Positions 1 through 7,917 of a stretch of 59,435 nt of DNA are shown here, piece after piece. A program made the translations under genes and the position numbers. The notes below the pieces were generated by a model. That model had not been told where the DNA came from. It was given only the letters and a program-made list of their open reading frames with translations, and did not search any database. Numbering within the stretch: position 1 is the stretch's first letter; each line of letters opens with the position of its first letter. Source of the stretch: an uncultured Sphingobacteriaceae bacterium (GTDB taxonomy: Bacteria > Bacteroidota > Bacteroidia > Sphingobacteriales > Sphingobacteriaceae); assembly GCA_946480915.1 (NCBI GenBank), contig CAMLLO010000026.1, positions 1-59,435 of the forward strand. Reading direction: 5' to 3'.

Positions 1-1045
1 CGAAAAAACTCTTTTCTGTTGGGGCATTCCACGATTTAAAAAAATACTGAAATAGTATAAAAAGAAACAGTAAAAAGGGTATAATTCCTGCGTCTGCCCA
101 AACACCAATTATTGTATTGTGACCGCGAATGATGTTTGAAAAAGAGATCCCGTATCCAAGTATCGGATTATCGTAGACATAATTAAGCATCTTTTGCAAA
201 AGCACATCTCTTCCAGAAAAGTCGACCTTTTGAGTGTTAAAGGTTAGAATATTGGCTATATCCTGTAACCTTTCTTGTTGCGCCGGCAACAAGCTTCCCT
301 TGGTTACGCCCGTGTTCATAGCTGTAATCACTACAAATGGCAGAACGAATACACTAATCAAAATCCTTTTAGGTGTGATTAATTTGTAAAAAGTTAAGGC
401 AGATATAATTATCAGAACAAGAAAGCCGGTTTTAGAAAAGGTTAATATAAGAGCGTAAACCGACATCCCTAATAACAAGAGTTTTAGTACAGATTGAAGT
501 TTTGTTTGTGCTTTAAAAAAATGATAAATCAAAACAATGGTGAGTAAACAGCCAACCGCAGCTTTGTTTGCATCGCCATATATGCCTGCAGCCCTTTCTA
601 CCCGGTATGTATAAACTCCATCCACCATAGAAAAATTAAGCCTTTGAAAAACAATTAAGAATAAAGTAGCTACCGAAAAACTTATCACAACTGTTTTTAT
701 AAATAGTTTTTGATGCTTTGCAGAGCTTAGAAAAACAGCAAAACCTAAAAAATATATTACCGGGATAAGCGAACTTAAAAATGGCGAAGGTGTTTGATAA
801 ACAATGCTGGCACAAGTTCCTATAGCGTAATAAAAAATAAAGAACGCGATCCAGATTTTAACAATTGGTGCAAAGTCTTCTCTGTCATTAAAAAAAATAA
901 GTGTCCCAATCATAACCAGAATTAAATTCACGTAAACACTCAATTGTCCTAAAGAAACGGACATAAATAAGGTAATGAAAGACTGTATCTCCAGGGCGCT
1001 GAACACAAAGGGGATCAGCAAACATAAAATGCCGATATTTTTCAT
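1..1045 (-). CDS. O-antigen polymerase/ligase (Wzy-like) membrane protein, 3' end beyond window edge
   Basis: The frame opens at ATG 1045 and is still open at base 1, so 348 codons are visible and the C-terminus is missing. The product is a chain of hydrophobic helices that begins at once (MKNIGILCLLIPFVFSALEI). Near the visible end it reads DNPILGYGISFSN, then IRGHNTIIGVWADAGI. The spaced G-x-G, H-N and G residues are typical of the large periplasmic loop of the Wzy_C/O-antigen ligase family. Members join or polymerise undecaprenyl-linked sugar repeats on the outer face of the inner membrane. It starts 6 bases after the stop of the GT4 gene, so it is the last visible gene of the capsule operon. 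Polymerase is more likely than ligase because flippase, Wzc-like and Wza-like genes are in the same operon, but the sequence alone does not decide this. Confidence 0.8.
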   Translation of the reverse strand, partial: MKNIGILCLLIPFVFSALEIQSFITLFMSVSLGQLSVYVNLILVMIGTLIFFNDREDFAPIVKIWIAFFIFYYAIGTCASIVYQTPSPFLSSLIPVIYFLGFAVFLSSAKHQKLFIKTVVISFSVATLFLIVFQRLNFSMVDGVYTYRVERAAGIYGDANKAAVGCLLTIVLIYHFFKAQTKLQSVLKLLLLGMSVYALILTFSKTGFLVLIIISALTFYKLITPKRILISVFVLPFVVITAMNTGVTKGSLLPAQQERLQDIANILTFNTQKVDFSGRDVLLQKMLNYVYDNPILGYGISFSNIIRGHNTIIGVWADAGIIPFLLFLFILFQYFFKSWNAPTEKSFF

Positions 1046-1051
1046 TGTTAA

Positions 1052-2116
1052 TTATATTATTTCATTAAAAAGCCTGTGCCATTGATTACATACATTTTCT
1101 ATCGAGTATCGCTCCAGGCTGTTTACAGCGTTTTTTCCCAACTTTCTTCGTAAGGTATCATCAGAAATTAACTGTATTAGGCCTTTTTGCATTTCCTGCA
1201 TGTTTTGGTCTTGAATAAGCAAACCATTGTGGCGATGAATAATCATTTCGGATGGACCGGTAACACAATCGAAAGCAATACAAGCCATACCCTGAGACAT
1301 TGCCTCTAATAATACCATTGGAAGTCCTTCATTACGGGAAGGAAGAATGAAAACTTCAGATTCTTTCATCACTTCGCGTATGTCTCTCCTAAATCCTGTG
1401 AACAGGATTTGTTGCTTCAAACCTTCATTATCAATTAGTTTTTCAATAATTGGACGACCGACCTCTCCCCTGCCTACAATTTTCAGAGTCCAGCCGGGGT
1501 GTTGTCTTAATACCGGTGATATTAATTGGATTAGATTGTCAAAACCTTTGTCGTGATAGCGATCAAGGCAACCTATGGCCAAAATAGTCTTCCTTCGGGG
1601 AATGGTATTGTCTTGTATTGGCGTAAAGGTAGAGGGGTTTGGCATGACCACTACCCTGGCACCCTTTTTCTCAAAAAAAGGCTTATCAAATTTTGTTAGG
1701 ACAGTTAGGGCATTCGCTTGTTTGTATAAATAATTCCAGGTAAACTGGCTGATTTTATCGCTGGGACCTAAATGGTTAAAATGTTCTGAAACTATAATCT
1801 TTATTGAGAAAAGTTTACAAGCTAGAATTGACATAAAGTTCGTTCTTGTTAAAAACGATATTACTATATCAGGCCTGTTCTTTGCTTTTTTATAGTAAAT
1901 AATAAGATTGTAGATACTTCGTATTGTGTGGTTTTTAATACTGCCGAAATGCAACCGTACCCGCTTAACTTGTTCCGCAAGATAAAAGTCGTCTCCATCG
2001 TTTAGAGTTATAATCCTTACGTCGTGTCCTTGTGTGACAAAATGATTCGCCAAAAGAACCATTACCCGCTCCGCACCTCCACCAACCAGAGAAGACGATA
2101 TGAAATCAATTTTCAT
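1052..2116 (-). CDS. Glycosyltransferase family 4 (GT-B fold)
   Basis: A 354-residue protein of normal length for GT4. The N-terminus has VGGGAERVMVLLANHF, the glycine-rich acceptor-side loop of GT-B enzymes. The C-terminal half has the nucleotide-sugar-binding block EGLPMVLLEAMSQGMACIAF with the E-x7-E pair. There is no signal peptide, so it should act at the cytoplasmic face of the inner membrane and add one sugar to the lipid-linked capsule repeat by a retaining mechanism. Donor and acceptor cannot be read from the sequence. It lies between the flippase (50 bases upstream) and the Wzy-like gene (6 bases downstream), in the same operon. Confidence 0.88.
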   Translation of the reverse strand: MKIDFISSSLVGGGAERVMVLLANHFVTQGHDVRIITLNDGDDFYLAEQVKRVRLHFGSIKNHTIRSIYNLIIYYKKAKNRPDIVISFLTRTNFMSILACKLFSIKIIVSEHFNHLGPSDKISQFTWNYLYKQANALTVLTKFDKPFFEKKGARVVVMPNPSTFTPIQDNTIPRRKTILAIGCLDRYHDKGFDNLIQLISPVLRQHPGWTLKIVGRGEVGRPIIEKLIDNEGLKQQILFTGFRRDIREVMKESEVFILPSRNEGLPMVLLEAMSQGMACIAFDCVTGPSEMIIHRHNGLLIQDQNMQEMQKGLIQLISDDTLRRKLGKNAVNSLERYSIENVCNQWHRLFNEII

Positions 2117-2166
2117 GATAAGAAATAGAATATTTAATGATGATTAGCAATCAGGTAATTAAAGAT

Positions 2167-3525
2167 CTATGTAGAGTAAACTCGATGAGATGCTTTTTTA
2201 AACTCTTTGTAGGTAAACCCAACATAGATCACACTGCATATTATATACATTATGGTTGTGCTCATGGCCAAACCGTAAATACCAAAGAGCTTAATTAAGA
2301 CAAGGTTAAGTACTAAGTTGATGCAGAGATTCCAGAAAGAGACCAATGCCATGAATTTATTTTTATTGATAGCTGTTAAAAATTTAACACAAATGAGCGT
2401 GCATAAGTAAAAAGGAATATATAGTAAGCCGATTTTTTGAATATTTGCTACGATAAATGTATCGTGAGAGGTAAACGCCTTTCGCTCGAACAATACACGT
2501 ACAATATCATTTGAAATTAAGATCCCTAACAGAGAAATGATCAGGGAACCGAAAAAAACAAGTTTTAAAATTTTAAATAACTGATTATACGTTTTAAGTA
2601 AATCATCATTGATACCACGAGAAAAATGCGGGAGCAATACGCTGCCCAGTGGTAAAATGAGCATTCCAACTGCAAAAACCGGAATTTTACTCCCATAATT
2701 TAATGCCGCTATAGATCCTGTTACCAGCTGGGCAGAAAAAAATTTCTCAACAAACGAATTGCTTCCGGTAAGAAGTCCGGAAGCTGCCTTTGGAGGCAGT
2801 TGAACAATCATAGTCCGGATATTCTTATTCATGTGCGGTTTGCCCAAATTGATTTCATCATAATAAAGGCAAACTATTAATAGGTAGAAAAATGCAATGA
2901 TACTGCCGCTTAACATGCCAATCGCTAACGTTATTTCCCGGAATTTCTCTTTAAAAAAAAGCAGGCAGACAACCGTTGTTATAGTGGTAAATATTGGCGG
3001 TAGCGTGGAATATAAAAACTTATTTTTAACCTCAAGTAAACTACATAACAAGCTTGAGTAACCCCAAAAAAACAAACAGGGCAGTATCCAGTAAAACTGA
3101 ATTCGTATTAGGTGATAATATTGCTCCGTATGATTCGGGAAAACTATGGTTAAGAGATATTCAGAAAAAACCAAACATGCAATCGCAAGTAAAACAACGA
3201 TGGCAGTTACTATTAAAAAGCTAATTGTTTGAAATGCCTTTTGCTGATTATTAGTTTTTAATTCTGTAATATAATTGGGCACAAAAAGATTACTTAATGC
3301 ATCGACAAACACGTTTTGGACAAACGATGGAATTAAAACTGCGATGAAGTAAGTGTCTAACAGCTCAGACAGACCAAAATGAGCCGCGATAATCGTCTCT
3401 TTATAAAATCCTGCAATTTTTATGACAATGCTTACAAAACCTACCACCATTATACTTCTTATAACTGGCTGATTAAGTACTGGTCTGATTTTTAATAAAA
3501 TAGTATTTCTATTAATTTCTATCAT
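2167..3525 (-). CDS. MurJ/Wzx-type lipid-linked oligosaccharide flippase
   Basis: A 452-residue, very hydrophobic protein with about a dozen or more membrane segments. The N-terminus (MVVGFVSIVIKIAGFYKETI) and the later block VRVLFERKAFTSHDT match the pattern of the MOP-superfamily MurJ/MVIN branch, where an F-E-R-x-A-F-T motif is usual. MurJ proteins flip lipid II. Homologues inside capsule loci usually act as Wzx and flip the finished undecaprenyl-linked repeat. The position between two glycosyltransferase genes, with a Wzy-like gene at the operon end, favours the Wzx role. A housekeeping MurJ would be expected elsewhere in the genome. The role assignment is inference from context. Confidence 0.82.
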   Translation of the reverse strand: MIEINRNTILLKIRPVLNQPVIRSIMVVGFVSIVIKIAGFYKETIIAAHFGLSELLDTYFIAVLIPSFVQNVFVDALSNLFVPNYITELKTNNQQKAFQTISFLIVTAIVVLLAIACLVFSEYLLTIVFPNHTEQYYHLIRIQFYWILPCLFFWGYSSLLCSLLEVKNKFLYSTLPPIFTTITTVVCLLFFKEKFREITLAIGMLSGSIIAFFYLLIVCLYYDEINLGKPHMNKNIRTMIVQLPPKAASGLLTGSNSFVEKFFSAQLVTGSIAALNYGSKIPVFAVGMLILPLGSVLLPHFSRGINDDLLKTYNQLFKILKLVFFGSLIISLLGILISNDIVRVLFERKAFTSHDTFIVANIQKIGLLYIPFYLCTLICVKFLTAINKNKFMALVSFWNLCINLVLNLVLIKLFGIYGLAMSTTIMYIICSVIYVGFTYKEFKKASHRVYST

Positions 3526-3572
3526 TTACATGTTTTATAGTAGGAATCCGGCCGGCGGAATTACACCTGAGT

Positions 3573-4523
3573 TCACATTACTTTTCTAAATGGCCATGAT
3601 ACTGCAAAAACCACCTTCAATAAGTTATTATCAATTGAACTAACATATTCTTTGAAGCTAAATTCCAGGTAATTTGAAGCTTTCAGCAAGGAATACAAAC
3701 GCATTAGAAAATGCTTAAAGGCTTTCCTTAAATGTTTTTCATGAAACCAGTTTACAAATGCTATGGCAAAAACAGCCATCCCAAACGCTTTTTTATCATA
3801 ACCTAAACTCGAAAGACTCTTACTGTTTTCTTCGATATAATAAACCCGTAAGGATTTGTTAATATACTTGGTTATAAACTCTTCCTTTGCTATCAAAAAC
3901 CAGATATAGCCCTCTGGTATTAACCCTCTTCCATAAATTCCGTCATTGATACTAATACTTTTGAGTATATCGGTTTTATTAAAACCCCATTTCTCGCCTT
4001 TTATTAGGTGGTAAATATTTTTATCAAAAGAGTTTTTATAAAAGGGATCTTCGGGGAAACAATCTCCGATTAATGCTCCGTGCTGATCGACACAGCAGCA
4101 GGATATGCCGGAAATCATTGGTTTTATCTCTGCAGGAATGCGGTTGTATTCTGCATAAAAAACATCTAGCGCATCGGGGCTACATGCATCATCAGCATCT
4201 AAAACGATAAAAAACTCGCCCTCGGCTATTTTTATAGCTTCCATAAGACAACCCATCTTGTGCTTGTTTACCTCATGATGAATGTAGTTTACTGGTAGAT
4301 TGGTTCTGTCTAAATATTCATGTATAATTTCATGCGAGTTATCAGTAGAGCCATCGTTTATAATAATAACTTCAAAATTTTTATACGTTTGAGCATCTAA
4401 TGAATTGAACACCCTGTGTAGGGTACGAGAGCTATTAAATACTGGCACAAAGACCGTAAACTGATATTTGTATCTGATGTTTTTTATCTCTTTAAGTTCG
4501 GGCAGATATTTTTTTAAGTTCAT
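3573..4523 (-). CDS. Glycosyltransferase family 2 (GT-A fold)
   Basis: A 316-residue protein. It opens with FTVFVPVFNSSRTLHRVFNS and has IINDGSTDNSHEII, the nucleotide-binding part of GT2 enzymes. Further in, FFIVLDADDACSPDALDV contains the D-x-D metal site. No signal peptide or clear membrane anchor is visible, so it probably works in the cytoplasm on the lipid-linked repeat by an inverting mechanism. It lies 45 bases downstream of the epimerase gene. The sugar transferred is unknown. UDP-GalNAcA, the expected product of the two upstream genes, is one candidate donor. Confidence 0.88.
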   Translation of the reverse strand: MNLKKYLPELKEIKNIRYKYQFTVFVPVFNSSRTLHRVFNSLDAQTYKNFEVIIINDGSTDNSHEIIHEYLDRTNLPVNYIHHEVNKHKMGCLMEAIKIAEGEFFIVLDADDACSPDALDVFYAEYNRIPAEIKPMISGISCCCVDQHGALIGDCFPEDPFYKNSFDKNIYHLIKGEKWGFNKTDILKSISINDGIYGRGLIPEGYIWFLIAKEEFITKYINKSLRVYYIEENSKSLSSLGYDKKAFGMAVFAIAFVNWFHEKHLRKAFKHFLMRLYSLLKASNYLEFSFKEYVSSIDNNLLKVVFAVSWPFRKVM

Positions 4524-4568
4524 TGCTGTCTTTATTTGATAATAGCCTTCATTGATTTTGACGCGCTT

Positions 4569-5609
4569 TTATGAAGCTAAAATTTCAGCACCTTTTTTAT
4601 TTAGTCCGGCATAATAGGATACAGCTTCACGCAGTCCCTTTTCCAGCGAAAAAGCAGGTGAATAGTTCAGCAAATCCTTTGCTTTTTCTATAGAGGCCAA
4701 AGAATGAGGAATATCACCCCTTCTTTCTGAACCATAAATCACATCCACCTCCAAAACCCCGGGATCATATTTTGCCAGGTTGGTTCTCAATGCTTTGATC
4801 AATCCGTTTAATGTAGTTCTCTGACCATAAGCAACATTGTATACCTGATTTACCGCTTTTTTATTTTCTGACAGCGCTGAAAGTATATTCATTTGAACCA
4901 CATTGTCGATATAGGTGAAATCTCTTGAATAGTTTCCATCTCCATTTACTACCGGACTTTTATGATTTAAAAACTGAGAAACAAATTTTGGTATAACAGC
5001 CGCATACGCGCCGTGTGGATCTTGTCTTTGTCCGAATACGTTGAAATATCTTAAACCGATAAGTTCCATGTTGTACAATCGGGCAAACACATCAGCATAA
5101 AGTTCATTAACGTATTTTGTAACGGCATAGGGCGACAGTGGCTTTCCATGTTTTTCTTCCACCTTTGGCAATTCGGTACTGTCTCCATAGGTAGATGAAG
5201 ATGCAGCATAAACGATGCGTTTAACTTTTTCATCCCGTGCCGCGACCAGCATATTTAGAAAGCCGGTTATGTTTACGGCATTCGTCGTAATCGAGTCTTC
5301 AATTGATCTGGGCACAGAACCCAAAGCCGCCTGGTGGAAAACATAATCTATTCCGCTTACCGCCTTTTGACAGACATGCAAAACCCGGATATCTCCTTCT
5401 ATGAGCTCAAAGTTGGGATGAAGCATGAATGATTCTAGATTCTTTTTGTGACCGGTTGAAAAATTATCAAGAACGCGAACTTTACCCGCGCCGTATTTTA
5501 ACAAGTATTCAACAAGGTTAGAGCCGATAAAGCCGGCACCGCCTGTAACTAAGAAAGAATGGGTCGAAAGATCATGTTCACCATGATAAGGTGTTGTATA
5601 CATAGCCAT
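4569..5609 (-). CDS. tviC: UDP-GlcNAc(A) C4-epimerase, TviC/WbpP-type extended SDR
   Basis: A 346-residue extended short-chain dehydrogenase. [17 protein letters not shown] near residue 20 is the NAD-binding G-x-x-G-x-x-[18 protein letters not shown] holds the catalytic Y-x-x-x-[21 protein letters not shown] and [15 protein letters not shown] are blocks I associate with WbpP/TviC epimerases. These interconvert UDP-GlcNAc/UDP-GalNAc or their uronic acids. It lies 25 bases downstream of the TviB-type dehydrogenase, the same pairing as in Vi antigen and Pseudomonas O6 clusters, so together they should supply UDP-GalNAcA. The start used, at 5609, leaves a short polar N-terminal extension before the Rossmann fold. 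Exact substrate preference is inferred. Confidence 0.82.
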   Translation of the reverse strand: MAMYTTPYHGEHDLSTHSFLVTGGAGFIGSNLVEYLLKYGAGKVRVLDNFSTGHKKNLESFMLHPNFELIEGDIRVLHVCQKAVSGIDYVFHQAALGSVPRSIEDSITTNAVNITGFLNMLVAARDEKVKRIVYAASSSTYGDSTELPKVEEKHGKPLSPYAVTKYVNELYADVFARLYNMELIGLRYFNVFGQRQDPHGAYAAVIPKFVSQFLNHKSPVVNGDGNYSRDFTYIDNVVQMNILSALSENKKAVNQVYNVAYGQRTTLNGLIKALRTNLAKYDPGVLEVDVIYGSERRGDIPHSLASIEKAKDLLNYSPAFSLEKGLREAVSYYAGLNKKGAEILAS

Positions 5610-5634
5610 AAGTAATTTTTTGATTTAGAGTATT

Positions 5635-6936
5635 TTAAAGACGTGCGTTGGCAATTTCTGCAGGCAGAGCAGATTTGATATCATAAACCACTGTGTTTTC
5701 TTTGCATAAAGACGGGATATCGATATCTCCGAATTCTTTATGGGCTACAGCAAGCAGCACAGCGTCGTATTTGCGATCCTTAGATTCACCGTTTTGACAA
5801 ATAACACCATACTCGTGTTTTACCTGATTTGAATCAGCCCAGGGATCATGAATCACCACTTTGACATTATATTCTTCAAGTCTTTTAACCACATCAATTA
5901 CCTTGGTATTTCTTACATCGGGGCAATTTTCTTTGAAAGTGAAACCCAAAACCAAAACACTGCTGCTGGCGATATGAGTGCCCTTCGTAATCATTTTTTT
6001 AATAAGCTGGTCGGCAACATAAGCGCCCATGCCATCATTAACCCGGCGACCCGCCAGAATAATTTCAGGATGATAGCCAACTTCCTGCGCTTTTTGTGCG
6101 AGATAATAAGGATCTACGCCGATGCAATGACCACCAACCAGACCTGGCTGAAATTTCATAAAATTCCATTTGGTACCTGCAGCGTTTAAAACTGCTTGAG
6201 TATCGATATTAAGTTTATTGAAAATCATGGCTAGCTCGTTGACAAATGCAATGTTTATATCACGCTGCGCATTTTCAATTACTTTGGCCGCTTCTGCTAC
6301 CTTTATCGTGGTTGCTTTATGCGTCCCCGCTACAATTACCGATCGATATAAGTTATCTATCATTTCGGCTGCCTCTGGGGTTGAGCCCGATGTGATTTTT
6401 AAAATATTGGCTACGGTATGTTCTTTATCGCCCGGGTTGATACGTTCAGGTGAATAGCCCGCAAAGAAGTCTTTGTTAAAGATCAGGCCCGAATTTTTTT
6501 CTAAAACCGGAACACATTCATCTTCAGTTACACCTGGGTATACAGTTGATTCATAGATTACTATATCGCCTTTTTTCAATACTTGGGCAACCAATTTACT
6601 TGCCTTAAAAAGCGGATGCAGATCTGGCCGGTTATTTTTATCTACCGGAGTCGGAACCGTAATGATATATATATTGCAAGCTCTGATTTTCTCCAGTTCT
6701 GTGGTACAATAAAGTCCTGTTAATTTTGAACAGTCTTGGGTTAATACTTTATGTAAGTCCAGATCAGAAACTTCTAACGTTTGATCGTGGCCTACCTTAA
6801 GCTGTTCAACGCGGTCATTATTGATATCAAAGCCAAAAACCTTATAACGTTTAGAAAATTCTACAGCAAGTGGCAATCCAACATAACCCAATCCCACTAC
6901 AGCTATTTTTTTATCTTGAACAATCTGATTTTTCAT
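5635..6936 (-). CDS. tviB: UDP-GlcNAc 6-dehydrogenase, TviB/WbpO type
   Basis: A 433-residue UDP-glucose/GDP-mannose dehydrogenase family protein of full length. IAVVGLGYVGLPLAVEFSKR at the N-terminus is the NAD-binding fold. The central block FQPGLVGGHCIGVDPYYL contains the catalytic cysteine, and GYHPEIILAGRRVNDGMG follows. That wording is typical of the TviB/WbpO branch rather than UDP-glucose dehydrogenases. The C-terminal domain has VLVLGFTFKENCPDVRNTK. The enzyme oxidises C6 of UDP-GlcNAc to the uronic acid with two NAD+ in the cytoplasm. It sits directly after the UpxY gene (17 bases) and before the C4-epimerase, so the capsule likely contains an N-acetylated uronic acid. The acceptor sugar is unknown. 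Confidence 0.87.
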   Translation of the reverse strand: MKNQIVQDKKIAVVGLGYVGLPLAVEFSKRYKVFGFDINNDRVEQLKVGHDQTLEVSDLDLHKVLTQDCSKLTGLYCTTELEKIRACNIYIITVPTPVDKNNRPDLHPLFKASKLVAQVLKKGDIVIYESTVYPGVTEDECVPVLEKNSGLIFNKDFFAGYSPERINPGDKEHTVANILKITSGSTPEAAEMIDNLYRSVIVAGTHKATTIKVAEAAKVIENAQRDINIAFVNELAMIFNKLNIDTQAVLNAAGTKWNFMKFQPGLVGGHCIGVDPYYLAQKAQEVGYHPEIILAGRRVNDGMGAYVADQLIKKMITKGTHIASSSVLVLGFTFKENCPDVRNTKVIDVVKRLEEYNVKVVIHDPWADSNQVKHEYGVICQNGESKDRKYDAVLLAVAHKEFGDIDIPSLCKENTVVYDIKSALPAEIANARL

Positions 6937-6953
6937 TTTTCTTTTATTTATTG

Positions 6954-7511
6954 TTAGTTAATTAGTACGAGATTAGAAGCATCAACCCTGCTTACCAATG
7001 CACATTCCAGATTGTCCAGAACCATTAGCACACTCTTTCCCTGAATTTTGATAACACTGCCTTGCTGATTAGTAAGCACTCCGTTCTTGATGCTTACACG
7101 GTCGCCTATTGAGATTGTGGCCAAATCCACAACTTCCAGATCAGGGTAATTAATCGTCGCATTTTTAATACGCTCTATTTCCGTATCCCTGATCTTCGCC
7201 GGTCTGCCCATATAGTAAATGAAATTTAGAACACCTAGAGTCTGTCGCACTTTGTACTCTTCTCTACTATTGATCTTTACAAAGACGTATGAGCTAAACA
7301 AGGGTAAGTCCACAATTTTTTTCCGGTCTGCCCATTGATTTTCAACTTTTCGCACCGGGCAATAGCTTTCGATACCATTCGATTGTAAAAGAGAATCTAC
7401 TTTCTTTTCCCAACGTGGGCGAGTATATACTACCAGCCAATCTTTCGAAGAGGTGCTATACTGACTAATTTTTGTTTCCATATGGTTGGAGGTATTAAGT
7501 GAAGGGGTCAT
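6954..7511 (-). CDS. UpxY-type transcription antiterminator (NusG paralogue)
   Basis: A 185-residue NusG-like protein. The N-terminal NGN domain is recognisable from DWLVVYTRPRWEKKVDSLL, then ADRKKIVDLPLFSSYVFVKI and VRQTLGVLNFIYYMGRPAKI. A C-terminal KOW-type stretch follows (IGDRVSIKNGVLTNQQGSVI). UpxY proteins ride on RNA polymerase and suppress premature termination in the leader of their own capsule operon, as RfaH does. The gene is third in the operon, after a 406-base gap that contains hairpins and a duplicated element, which could be its target region. An in-frame ATG at 7481 is an alternative start and loses only ten residues ahead of the NGN domain. Confidence 0.85.
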   Translation of the reverse strand: MTPSLNTSNHMETKISQYSTSSKDWLVVYTRPRWEKKVDSLLQSNGIESYCPVRKVENQWADRKKIVDLPLFSSYVFVKINSREEYKVRQTLGVLNFIYYMGRPAKIRDTEIERIKNATINYPDLEVVDLATISIGDRVSIKNGVLTNQQGSVIKIQGKSVLMVLDNLECALVSRVDASNLVLIN

Positions 7512-7553
7512 TTAAGGAAATAATTTCTTGATAGAACTTTGAGCGGAAAGCAC

Positions 7554-7588
7554 AGAGCTTCGCCATCTCAGTTACATGAGTATTTTTT
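7554..7588 (-). repeat. Leader direct repeat, copy 1 (proximal to upxY)
   Basis: On the plus strand it starts AGAGCTTCGCYATCTCASTT and continues with ACATGA and a T-rich tail. 31 of 35 positions match copy 2 at 7661-7695. It lies 43 bases before the UpxY start codon in untranslated RNA. A role as a recognition or pause element is inference. Confidence 0.6.
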
Positions 7589-7660
7589 GATTTAATTTTT
7601 TGCGCTCAGATCATCGAGAACACGATGAAAGAGTTTTTTTGAGCATGTTAAGGGCTAGAT

Positions 7661-7695
7661 AGAGCTTCGCTATCTCACTTACATGATTATTTGTT
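7661..7695 (-). repeat. Leader direct repeat, copy 2
   Basis: Second copy of the 35-base element, 107 bases from copy 1. This copy also forms part of a small stem-loop at 7657-7675 with arms AGATAG and CTATCT. Between the two copies is another stem-loop at 7611-7628 with arms TCATCG and CGATGA around a six-base loop. Confidence 0.6.
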
Positions 7696-7868
7696 TTTTG
7701 AGTAGTCTGTTAAACCACCCGGCAATGGTAGATGCTTAATAAAAAGCAGATTGTATTGTTATTAGATAGATGATAAAAAATTATTCAATTATAATATTGG
7801 TTAAACTAACCGGTATTATTCTACTTCGACATTTTTGTTTATTTCAAACAGTTCAGAGTTTTACCCGC

Positions 7869-7900
7869 TCCCTCCTTCTGCATGTCTGCATCAAGAGGGA
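7869..7900 (-). other. Long hairpin just after the wzc-like stop codon
   Basis: A 32-base stem-loop 17 bases downstream of the stop at 7918. The arms pair as TCCCTCTT with GAGGAGGGA-type complement (one G-U), then a two-base mismatch, then TGCA with TGCA around a GACA loop. No U-tract follows on the minus strand, so it is not a standard intrinsic terminator. It could be an attenuator acted on by the downstream UpxY protein, or an RNA-stability element. Confidence 0.55.
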
Positions 7901-7917
7901 AAGGATAAGGCACAATA

